Assembly (NCBI GenBank): GCA_963693365.1
Contig: CAVNZM010000002.1
Span: 15,438,001-15,502,000 of the forward strand
DNA from: Amoebidium appalachense
Lineage: Eukaryota > Ichthyosporea
Direction: 5' to 3'
Length of the DNA: 64,000 nucleotides
How positions within the stretch are numbered: the first letter of the stretch is position 1; each line of letters opens with the position of its first letter. Both the position numbers and the translations under genes were made by a program. Under the pieces are notes generated by a model. It did no database searches, had not been told where the DNA came from, and saw only the letters and a program-made list of their open reading frames with translations. Positions 41,023 to 64,000 of the stretch are shown piece by piece.

Positions 41023-42054
41023 ACACACACACCCACACCCACACCCACACCCACACACACACAATTTGGATGTGATTGTGTTTTTTTGCTCTTCGTATTT
41101 GACAGAGAGAAGTTGACTTGCTTACTGCCGATGAAGCAGATGGTTGGCTGGAACTCATGCATTTGAAGTTACAAGGCCGAAACCACTAATTTGTGGATAC
41201 ACGTTTTCTGTTTTATTTTTGTGTTTCTTTTGTATAGCCTCCATTTTTCCATCCCTAACACATATCCCTCCTCCTCCCTCTCCCCCCCCCCCCCCCCCTC
41301 CCCCCACCCCTCTGCCTCCCCCTCTCCCCTCCCCCCCTCCCCCTCCAACCCACCCGCCCGCCTCACCCCTTCCCCCCTCTGGGAAAACCACAGGGCTTGC
41401 AATAGTCTTCCATCTCTCCCAACTGAAGGCGGTTTCCAAGCCAACCCTCTCTATCTTCGCACATCTGTCCGCAAAAAGAAGGAAAAGATTCTCAAGACGG
41501 TCTACTCCTCGCACTACGAGAAAGGAAACATGGCATGGAATCTCGTTTCTACCGGCGCGTGCGTGAGCGTAGACGATGCAATGGCCCAACTGACCACTCC
41601 CGAAACGGGAAAAAATGCCGGAAAAGGTAAAGTTGCCCCGGTGGGAGCCAGTAGAATCATGGTTGTCACGGATGCCGCTGAGTGGAGAATGCAACTTATG
41701 GAAACGAGAGTTACATCGCAAGATTTGGAGGTTTTGAACGAATATAAGGCGCAGGAGAGGGCGAAAATTATCGAATTTCTGCAAAAACGTGACGATTCGG
41801 ATGATGATTCCGACACCGCCAGCCTCATGAGCTATGAGGAGTTGGCTAATCGGATCTCCGAATTTTCGTTCGACCATTCGGAGCAGCATGCAAAATCCGG
41901 TAATGATGCTTCCGTAGAAATCGAATATTCGACTGGCAGCCCGATTGTTACCCCCTCCTTGGGATTTGCTGAGCGTCCGGGGTCGTTCCGTATGAGGGGG
42001 GATGCAAGAAAAAAGCATCAAGGCCCAACGGTCGATTGGAAATTTGGATGTTAA
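39564..42054 (+). CDS. Unidentified 284-aa protein, four exons
   Basis: Exons 39564-39590 (nine codons, MQTNTHDAK), 40597-40701, 41106-41167 and 41394-42054 join in phase into 284 aa. Donors are gtgagc, gtaccc and gttaca; the last is weak, and without it the frame would stop at TAA 41187-41189 after about 71 aa. The N-terminal part is basic (GLWKRLKGSIGLKSKNRIED). The large last exon holds a Lys-rich helix (TSVRKKKEKILKTVYSSHYE), a likely coiled-coil or helical stretch around EVLNEYKAQERAKIIEFLQK, an acidic patch (DDSDDDSDTAS) and a Ser-rich end. No membrane segment or known domain was recognised, so function is unknown. Codon-level continuity of the 220-codon last exon makes it real coding sequence; the three small exons are less certain. 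Confidence 0.6.
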
Positions 42055-42456
42055 GGAGCAAGGCGGAAGAAGTAAGAGCCCACTCTCTCGAAGGAAGTAG
42101 AACACGTGTTCCATTGTGCCAACCTTTCTATCTTCCTGTTACCTAGCATACATTTATTGTATCCTATGTGCTCACATCTACCATAATGTTTCCTCCCAGC
42201 AACTATTGTTATACATATATTTTTGGCATGTTAACTTTGATCAATGTGCCCCAAAGTTGATACAAGCAGTTTAGGCACAAAGAAAAGAAAATACTACACT
42301 CAGGGATAGGGTTAAATGGTCGTTTTGTATTGCTACTTACGTGACGTGGCATGCGACCCACGAGCACACACCGTCATACACCCACACAGACACACATACT
42401 CTTTGCCACTAAAGCAAGTGCGCATACACAAGCACACACACACACACACCCACGCG

Positions 42457-42520
<64 letters not shown>

Positions 42521-43851
42521 GTGACCCACACAGACACACATACTCTTTGCCACACAAGAGCACGTGCGCATACACAAGCACACACACACACACACACACA
42601 CAAGCACACAAGCACACACACAAGCACACACACACACACGCACACACACACACACTTGCCTGTGTCGATTCCGACAACTTCATGTGGTTTCCGTGCCCGT
42701 TCCACACATACACATGATAATGATCGATCGTCTCCTATGTTGCATCTGAGGAACGATAAATAAGTATCAGCTTTTTTTAAAAAAAAAATGATTTGTGTAA
42801 TTAATCTAAAAACAGATAAATGTAAAGAACTTAAGCCGAGCGAATCAGATGAATAGGATATGCATAAGGCGCCGCAGATTGAATCAAATAATACCCTGTG
42901 GAAAACAGATAAGCACACGTCACTTTATTGAGTTATAAAAATATCGGTTTGCCCAGACTAGCCGCTGTGGCACGGTGTACACGTGTAGGCCTTGGCTGCA
43001 TGTATTTGGGTGTGTGTATGTTTGGGGGTTGACTCAACGGTGGTGGTGGTGGGTGGGTGTGTCTGTATGTGTGTGTGTGTGTGTGTGCGCGCGCGCGCGT
43101 GTGTCCGTTTTGTGTGTGTGTGTGTGTGGGTGGGTGGGTGGGTGGGTGGGTGGGGGGGGGGGGGGGGGGGGGGGGGGGGGGCTTTCTTTCAGTTTTTATT
43201 TAAAAAAATCTGACTCACTGTGGTGGACATATATGTGGGGTTGTGCACCGTGCGCGTGACCATCTTTGCCGTCAAAAACATAAACATCAAGGCGTCATTG
43301 AAATGCTGTCAGAGTGCAGGTGTGGCTCCATTCTAAAAGGATCCAAGAGGGAATGTACTATCATGGTATTGGCACAAGATTGCATCATCGTAACAAACTC
43401 TCCTGTGCCTCCAATCTCGTTCCGTTTCCTTACCTCCCCCCCCCCCCCCCCCCCCCCCCCCGGCCCTCTCTTCGGATCCCTCCCCCCCCCCCCCCTCCCT
43501 GAGAGGCCTCTCTCTCTCTACGTAAACTTGTGCACACGGACCCCCCCCCCCCCCCCCTCCCTCTCCCCTCCCTGGCCTCCCCCCTCCCTCCCCTTCCCCC
43601 CCCCCCCCCCCCCCCCCTCCCATTCCTGGCATTGTCCCCCCACCCCGCTAATCCTAGGCCTTCCGAATCTTCCGAACTTTCAACCTCCCCCCCCCCCCCC
43701 CCCCCACCCCCTCCCTTCCCCCCCCCCCCCCCCCCCCCCACATGTACACATGTCACACAAACACACACACACCCCACCAGGGCCATCCCAAGCCTTAAGT
43801 TAGGCCCCTACACAAACACGCACAAACACCTACCCACCTTCTCTTTCTTAG
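42055..43851. other. Intergenic, CA/GT and poly(C) rich
   Basis: Holds CA microsatellites at 42430-42520 and 42580-42655, separated by a repeated phrase (cacacatactctttgccac near 42390 and near 42535), a GT/GC tract at 43070-43150, poly(G) at 43152-43181 and C-rich blocks from 43435 to 43740. No clear coding sequence. Confidence 0.5.
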
Positions 43852-44039
43852 CCTACGGTGAGGCGAGTATGCTAATGCATAAATTTACAAGATGGGACGT
43901 GAATCTCGTAGTCAGTAGAGATCTAGATTCATGTACATATGAATGTCTTCAGCATGAACTTCGCAGGCCGAACAACGAGACGTCGACTTCAATAATCCGC
44001 CATACTATAATAATGCATATGCTGTTCAACTTGGTGTAA
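43852..44039 (+). CDS. Isolated terminal exon of an unidentified gene
   Basis: After the acceptor ctctttcttag the frame (two bases, then 62 codons) reads YGEASMLMHKFTRWDVNLVV ... RHTIIMHMLFNLV and stops at TAA. AATAAA overlaps the stop region (gtgtaataaac), as a very close poly(A) signal. No upstream exon could be joined, and the family is not recognised. It could be the end of a small gene whose other exons lie in the C-rich DNA to the left, or a chance frame. Confidence 0.35.
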
Positions 44040-45050
44040 TAAACATCATCGATCAACTATCATTATCAGATGTGCCGTCGACAGTGTCCCAAGGCGCGAT
44101 GATTGGTTTCGCAATGTACGTCCCTTTGGGCGTTTGTTACCCTCTTTAAATCGCGGACGCATGGGGAGGGGGGGGGGAAGGGGGGGGTAACACCGATGAT
44201 ATTACTCGTGACCGTGGCTATCTCATCAATGTTGAATACCGGGGTGTCCACTCATGCCCGTAGTGACTGCCGAGTAAAATGCGCACACGTGCAAATCTGA
44301 TTTCTGATCATTCTGGATCAGAGAGTCTTGATTTCCGAGAATTATCGTATAGAATCGGGGTGGGCAGGCATGTTAGGGGTAGCAGTGTAGAATCTTAGGG
44401 TTGTTTCCTCGTTGCAGAGTTCCATTTTCTTCTTCTCTCCCCCCCCCCCCCCCCCCCCCCCCCCCCCTTCTTCCCTCTCTCTTCTCCTCGTGCTTGGCCT
44501 CTTTCCTTGGACACGGTGGAAGGTGTGAGGGGGAGGAGGAGAACACTGGGGGGGGGAGGGAGGGGGAGGGAGGGAGGGGGGAGGGGGGGGGGGGGAGGCG
44601 GGAAGGAACTGTACGTGTGCATGGAATAGGCCATCCACCTCATGATTATCTGTTGCCTATGCGCATATGCCCGATAGGTTTTGGCGCAAAAAAAAAAAAG
44701 CTTTCATATTAAAACAACTAAAAAAGTAGGAAGATTCACTTCCGCACATACTTGTACCAGTGTGTGGAGCACATGCTCTTAGACGGCGATATCACGGCGA
44801 AAACCGGGACCATGAGCTTTTGAACGTACGGTATGTATAATCCCGTGCTAGGGACACATTCTGAAGGGTGCAAGTTGAGCTGAGTATGAACAAGTTGTTG
44901 CTACAAGTTGAGTATGAGCGTCGTAGAAAAAGCTTGAATAGTATGTGGAATCTCGTAGTTTTGGCCGGTAGCATTTACCGTCACCACACAATGCATGCGA
45001 TCATGTGGGTTACAGTAAGTTGACTTCTTTTTTTTTTGGCTTAGTTTGAA

Positions 45051-45425
45051 ACACACAAACGCACACACGCACACACGCACACACACACACGCACACACGC
45101 ACACACACACCCGCACGCACGCACACACGCACACACACACCCGCACGCACGCACACACGCACACACGCACACACACACCCGCACGCACACACACACCCGC
45201 ACGCACGCACACACGCACCCGCACGCACGCACACACGCACACACACACCCGCACGCATGCACACACGCACGCACGCACGCACACACACACATGCACGCAC
45301 GCACACACGCACACACACGCATGCACGCACGCACGCACACGCACGCACGCACACACGCACACACACACACGCACACACACACGCACACACACACACGCGC
45401 GCGCGCACGCACGCACGCACGCACA

Positions 45426-45457
<32 letters not shown>

Positions 45458-45655
45458 CACGCGCACACACACACGCACACACACACACGGACGCACGCAC
45501 ACACACACACGCACGCATGCACACACGCACACACACGCACGCACGCACACACGCACACGCACACGCACACACACACACGCACACACGCACACGCACACGC
45601 ACACACGCACACGCACACGCACACACACACACACGCACACGCACGCACAAAGTAC
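45051..45655. repeat. (CA)n/(CG) alternating purine-pyrimidine tract, about 600 bp
   Basis: Nearly pure alternation of cacacg, cacgcacg and cgcgcg words. Such sequence is a strong Z-DNA former. All six-frame open frames here are His/Thr/Arg or Cys/Val artefacts. Confidence 0.95.
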
Positions 45656-45863
45656 ACATGCGCACACTCAGCCACGTGCATCCAAACCCCTTGCACGAGG
45701 CCCTCATGCTGTGGCATACTCATCTTCGATGATGACTGAGAAACCGAGCGAAAAACTCTTCCCGAATTCGTCCAACAGAAGTTACTGTCGAAAAAACGTA
45801 AAAATATTCCACCTTTGTTTGCCCATTCAAGTTGTGAGCCCGACCCGGAAGTCCCCCCCCCAG

Positions 45864-45906
<43 letters not shown>

Positions 45907-45934
45907 CCCCTCCCTCCCTCCCCTCCCTTCCCTC

Positions 45935-45973
<39 letters not shown>

Positions 45974-46089
45974 CCCCTTCTCCTCCCCCCCCCCCCCCCC
46001 CTTCCCCTCCTACCTTCTTTTCCCCCCCTTCCCCCCCCCCCCCCCCCCCCCCCCCCTGGCCAAACCCTGTATACACTCTTCTCATCAGC

Positions 46090-46408
46090 AGGTCTCTAAC
46101 CCACTCTGCAGAACGTTTTACGCATTTCTCCCCTCGGAGAACTTGGTCGTTGGTGCGTTTTTGTCTGACATCTAACGACTCTGCAGGGTCCCCTGAGACT
46201 ACTGACACTCTAACATTCCCTCCCCTCTCTTACTTCCCCCCCCCCCCCCTCCCCCTTTCCCTCCTCCTTCCCCTCCCATTTTCTCTGCACACCCAACAGG
46301 TCTTAACCAGATCTGCACATCGTTAGTCACAATCTTCTCACATATATGAGAGAATGATCGTATTGGTACGATTTGTCTAATATCTGACGATTCTGCAGCA
46401 TCCCTAAG
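46090..46408 (+). repeat. Two diverged tandem copies of a roughly 110-bp unit
   Basis: Copy 1 (about 46090-46200) and copy 2 (about 46299-46408) share gtct-taacc, atctgac/ctgacatctaacgactctgcag and ccctgaga/ccctaaga in the same order. They are separated by C-rich sequence. Confidence 0.6.
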
Positions 46409-46503
46409 ACCCCCTCCCCCTCCCCTCCCCCTCCCCCCCCCCCCCCCCCCCCCCCCACCTTCTCTCTCTCTCTCTCTCCCTCTCTCCCCTCTCTCCCCCC
46501 CTC

Positions 46504-46588
<85 letters not shown>

Positions 46589-46593
46589 TTCCT

Positions 46594-46627
<34 letters not shown>

Positions 46628-46688
46628 GCGCCTGTTGTTTTGCTTGTCATTTGTTGTTCTGGTTGATTACCTGTAATCTTCGCTTATT

Positions 46689-46723
<35 letters not shown>

Positions 46724-47069
46724 TGTGCGGGGTTGCACATACCGGTGTCTACTTTTCTTCTTACTGTTTTTCTCTCCACACACTTCATCTGTCCACTTCT
46801 GCATACCCCCTTTCATAGCTATAGACACACTTCACACATTGCGTTACGCGCACGCATGCACACACCGCTCTGTTGGCGACAGCTCCCTTGGAACCCATGC
46901 GGCATGTTACCCGCCGGCGTAACATAACTCGGACTATCGGTTTGGCTTTTTTCAAGCCCAAAGCAATGGGTGATACCATATTTCCGGCTGACATCCGGGG
47001 GCATAGCTTTCCGTTCGAAGACGATAAAGTTCCGCCCTAGTAAGCGTGTTACTACCCTGCGGCGTGGGT

Positions 47070-47524
47070 CAAATCTCATATTTTCCCCTCTGATTACGAA
47101 TTCTGTGGCCTTCGGGACTTAATTCTTTTCAGCTGGTGTAGTATGTTAGCCAGGGAAGTATCGACTTAGGTATCGACGGGGGAGCTTCCTAGAAGCCCCG
47201 TCTCCTGAGTTCCTATCTATATTTTTCTTGCTTCTGCTTACTGCTGCAACTTTAACCCCCGGCCTTTCCCACTGCCCTTGCCTGCATAAGCAACCCTGCT
47301 CGTCTCTGATCAAGACGGGTGACCTACTCATGTTCAAGTGAAACAGTATCTGAGTTGGGTTTCGTTAACGAGGGGAATAGGTCGAAACTCGGGTACTGTG
47401 GATGACGTGGGCCCCCCCTGAGGATGGGCTCTGCTTATTATGCATACTCTTTATGTATGGCTTGCATTCTGCATCGTGTTATCCGTTTGTTCTTGTGTAC
47501 TTCGTACTTTTTGGACGCATTCAA

Positions 47525-47526
<2 letters not shown>
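47070..47526 (+). repeat. Near full-length copy of the poly(C)-tailed dispersed repeat
   Basis: About 455 bp nearly identical to 34395-34852, from ctcatattttcccctctgat to acgcattcaaaa, then a poly(C) tail of about 36 bp followed by AATAAAAA and poly(A). This is the only clear copy lying outside a gene. Confidence 0.9.
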
Positions 47527-47565
<39 letters not shown>

Positions 47566-47567
47566 AA

Positions 47568-47599
<32 letters not shown>

Positions 47600-48114
47600 A
47601 AGAAAAACACTGCCAGCCCAGCCTCGGTATTCCCTAATCCTCCCAGTACCGTATTAGGCTTGTCAACAGCATCAATCATCATTATTTACAAAGGTATTAG
47701 TGACGCAATACATACTGATGTCAACCTTTTAGAGGTGATTTATTTTATCCGATCAAACGGTGTGAACTCGTTCTCTTCGTTTCCATAAGCCAAATTGTTT
47801 ACTCTGGGGGCGGGAAAGTCATTTGCACATGTGCGGGTGTTCATGTGGGCCACATGCGTGCTTGCAAGCGTGCATGTGAGTGAGTGAGTCGGACTGAGTG
47901 GCTGCGTGTGCGAGTGTGTGTAAGTGGAGTATTGCGCGCCCGCGTGTGTGTGTGTGTGTGTGGAAGAGGGGCGGAGGAAGAGGAGAGAGGGGGGAGGGGA
48001 GGGGGGGAAGGGTCTAAAGGTTGTCGTTTTAGTTGGGGCCCAACTCACGAGAATCACGGGGGGGGGGGGGGGGGGGGGGGGGGGAGGCTGAGAAGAGGGG
48101 AAACCTGATGGTTG

Positions 48115-48120
48115 TTTATT
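48115..48120 (-). promoter_or_regulatory. AATAAA polyadenylation signal of the ZCCHC4 gene
   Basis: AATAAA on the minus strand, 86 nt downstream of the ZCCHC4 stop at 48206. Confidence 0.55.
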
Positions 48121-48205
48121 CATGGCCCAGTTCGAAGGATTCATAAGATCCATAGCACAATAAATTTAAACCCTGCCCAGTACTCTGGTTTTTTACATCA
48201 TTCAC

Positions 48206-62394
<14,189 letters not shown>

Positions 62395-62487
62395 TATCGG
62401 TGTGATTTCTGTGTGCTCCTTGCAAGATGCTGCTAGTGTTTTCTGAGACAACTGGTGTTAAGAAAAGTTATGCTCGTTTGTCGTAGA

Positions 62488-63091
62488 CTAGCTCATATAG
62501 GTGTGCACTACGTAAACCTTGTGACCTTCTGCCAGTTGCGATAAGGGTTCCCGCCAAGCGGGGTGAATAAAGACACGTTTCCCTAGTACGCATTGATCAC
62601 GATGCCCTTGCTCGCACCGGTTCCCCACGAATGACCACCCAAAATAAGCCCGCACAATGTGTGTGTGTGTAATGGCCACGGCTGGCTTTAGAAGTCAACA
62701 CGTACGGCGTGTGCGTGCGTGTGTGTGATGTGCATGTGTTCAGAAGGTCGAAGGTATAGGAGCAGAAGGTCGAAGGTATAGGAGCATCAGTATGCGAGCA
62801 TAGCACAACTTATGTTTGAATTTTTGTGAAAGTTGTTATGTACAGTACTTACTTGCAAAAGTTTTGCACAGCATAAAATTTAACGTCGTTCAACTTGCAC
62901 GTGCAATCGACATCGTGCTCATTCGAAAACCAGAAGTGACGCTGGTTGGTGGACCTAAACCCAAATATGGTGCATAACAATTTACATAGTTGGATTTGAT
63001 TGGCTGTGGCGTCGTTGCCGTATTGGCCGAAAATTCCGCGTAGATGACGATACCCATGAGTTGACAAACTTTTTTCCATGGCAAATTTCAT
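62488..63091 (-). CDS. Unidentified gene, first exon and tentative last exon
   Basis: The exon 63091-62853 starts at ATG, runs 79 codons of normal protein (MKFAMEKSLSTHGYRHLRGI ... FWFSNEHDVDCTCKLNDVKF) and ends two bases into a codon at a perfect donor, gtaagtact. Downstream, the frame ending at TAG 62488 (NRCEQGHRDQCVLGKRVFIH ... VYVVHTYMS) looks like a terminal exon, but no acceptor brings it into phase with exon 1; a different frame that does fit stops after 27 codons. A small exon or a microsatellite length error may explain this. No family was recognised. The stop is only 94 nt from the ZCCHC4 start, and the gene is divergent from the secreted protein at 63442. Confidence 0.5.
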
Positions 63092-63248
63092 CAATAAAAA
63101 ACGGATACATTTATGACCTAACTTGCACACAATGTGTTTTTAACTTTATATTCATGAACCTCCATGAAATACTTGCTAGGCGCCTACCTCAAGCGCAAAG
63201 TGACGTGGGAATGCCGGGTTACTTGGCATTTTTTAGTAACGCTCAAAG

Positions 63249-63344
63249 CCAATCACAGGAAGCTTTGTTTTCCGAATATGGGCATCAATAACCACCGACC
63301 AATCCAAAATACGCACCAACATTCCTTCATGGTCCGTATATAAA
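63249..63344 (+). promoter_or_regulatory. Promoter of the secreted beta-helix gene: two CCAAT boxes and a TATA box
   Basis: CCAAT at 63249-63253 and 63299-63303, then TATATAAA at 63337-63344, about 98 nt before the ATG at 63442. Spacing is that of a classical RNA polymerase II core promoter. The CCAAT boxes could also serve the divergent gene at 63091. Confidence 0.6.
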
Positions 63345-63441
63345 GAGTCCAAGTCGGTCAACGTCGCACTCAAAACGACACTCTTCAGCTGAACACGCGA
63401 TTCTTTAGACTTCACATCCTATACACAAAGAGGGCACAAGC

Positions 63442-64000
63442 ATGCATCAAAAGACCTTAGGCGCCGTTTTAGCGGCGCTATGTGCTGCCCAAGCCGTCCA
63501 CGCAGTTTCTGTTCTTAGCCCTAGTGACACACGTGCCCGCTATGTTCACCTGCACCCACGCAGCATCCCCAACACCACACCTGCACCGCAAGTTCCCGAA
63601 TATGATCCCCAGTCCCAAACCTCAAATGCAGTTGACGGTAACGAAGGTGTATCTGAGCGAACGTCGCAGCTTAATTTGAAATCGCACGGTCTGGCGGGGT
63701 GTGGTGCAGGGTGTGCTGTGTCTGCTTCGGGCAGTTGTTATGACAGCCTTGCTGCAGCTATTTCCGCTTCCCCTTCCGGTGGCACAGTCGAAATCGCCTC
63801 AGACATCACCGTCACATCCCAGATTACCTTCAGCAAAGACATCTCGCTCGTGGGCTGCGGGTCCCCGTCTGTGAACGCAGCGTTTTCCGGCCAACCCACA
63901 GACGCAGCCATTCTTCGTGCAACGGGTGCTGGGCAGAGCATTACCCTCCGCAACATCAACTTCAGACGTACAGGGTCCGGCCTGGCCTCCGCGCTGCGCA
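63442..64000 (+). CDS. Secreted beta-helix-like protein (N-terminal part, runs off the window)
   Basis: The frame is open from ATG 63442 to the window end (186 codons) without a stop or need for an intron. Residues 1-21 (MHQKTLGAVLAALCAAQAVHA) form a clear signal peptide with an AxA-type cleavage site. A Pro/Ser/Thr/Asn-rich stretch follows to about residue 85. From about residue 90 there is Cys-rich sequence (CGAGC, SGSCYDSLAAAI) leading into short repeating strands: GGTVEIASDITVTSQITF, SKDISLVGCGSPS, ILRATGAGQSITLRNINF. This pattern is typical of right-handed parallel beta-helix (pectin-lyase-like) extracellular proteins. Substrate or adhesion function cannot be told from the part present. 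GC-rich codon use here resembles that of the ZCCHC4 and DUF2009 exons. Confidence 0.75.
   Translation, partial: MHQKTLGAVLAALCAAQAVHAVSVLSPSDTRARYVHLHPRSIPNTTPAPQVPEYDPQSQTSNAVDGNEGVSERTSQLNLKSHGLAGCGAGCAVSASGSCYDSLAAAISASPSGGTVEIASDITVTSQITFSKDISLVGCGSPSVNAAFSGQPTDAAILRATGAGQSITLRNINFRRTGSGLASALR

Larger units (their letters stand above)
44040..48114. other. Long intergenic, repeat-rich
   Basis: Contains poly(C) near 44440, a 600-bp CA/CG alternating tract at 45051-45655, poly(T)/poly(C) blocks at 45864-46056, two diverged copies of a roughly 110-bp sequence at about 46090-46408, a (CT)n run at 46505-46582, and a near full-length dispersed repeat at 47070-47526 followed by poly(C)/poly(A). 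Open frames on both strands at 46925-47079 have normal composition but no splice or homology support. Confidence 0.5.

Noticed and set aside
45010-45739. Very long open frames on both strands made of Cys/Val/Arg or His/Thr/Ala repeats
   Set aside because: They translate a CA/CG alternating tract that is open in several frames at once; there is no start context, splice site or protein-like composition.
46819-47079. ATG-started minus-strand frame MRFDPRRRVVTRLLGRNF...
   Set aside because: The complementary strand is equally open, it abuts a dispersed repeat, and no splice partner or family was found.

Overview
The window is nuclear DNA from a eukaryote. Its genes are split by canonical GT-AG introns, the intergenic DNA is long, AATAAA poly(A) signals and TATA/CCAAT promoters occur, and two proteins are typical mitochondrial parts (ribosomal protein mL50 and a MICU calcium-uptake regulator). 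No operons, Shine-Dalgarno sites or CRISPR were seen. The species cannot be named from sequence alone; a protist or alga with mitochondria is a reasonable inference. The most obvious feature is an extreme load of poly(G)/poly(C), (CA)n/(GT)n and (GA)n/(CT)n tracts, nearly all in introns and intergenic DNA. Most long open frames here are low-complexity translations of these tracts and are not genes.

Gene models were built by joining exons whose splice phases agree and whose protein matches a family or stays open. From left to right: an ankyrin-repeat protein with a Lys/Glu-rich tail (+, 971-3689, 5' end unresolved); mitochondrial ribosomal protein mL50 (+, 5322-8299, 4 exons, 176 aa); a PAQR/adiponectin-receptor-like membrane protein (-, 14786-10929, 4 exons, 340 aa); a MICU1-like EF-hand protein (+, 16140-17556); an unidentified multi-pass membrane protein (-, 24934-19686, 6 exons, about 274 aa); an unidentified soluble protein (-, 28777-26712, 5 exons, 347 aa); a B-box plus DUF2009 (UPF0652) protein (+, 29277-37576, 9 exons, 579 aa); an unidentified 284-aa protein (+, 39564-42054, 4 exons); an isolated terminal exon near 43.9 kb; a complete ZCCHC4-type 28S rRNA m6A methyltransferase (-, 62394-48206, 11 exons, 480 aa); and at the right edge a divergent pair, an unidentified gene (-, from 63091) and a secreted beta-helix-like protein (+, from 63442) that leaves the window.

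The genes do not form one pathway. Two act in mitochondria (mL50, MICU), one modifies cytosolic large-subunit rRNA (ZCCHC4), and the rest are membrane, scaffold or unknown proteins.

The non-coding part is the more unusual half. A dispersed repeat that ends in poly(C) occurs at least a dozen times. Every copy inside a gene lies in the sense orientation of that gene. About half of the resolved introns carry a sense-strand C-rich tract close to the 5' splice site, and about a third end in (CA)n running into the CAG acceptor. Several short inverted-repeat elements (MITE-like or fold-back) sit in introns, one of them interrupting a 90-bp tandem array.
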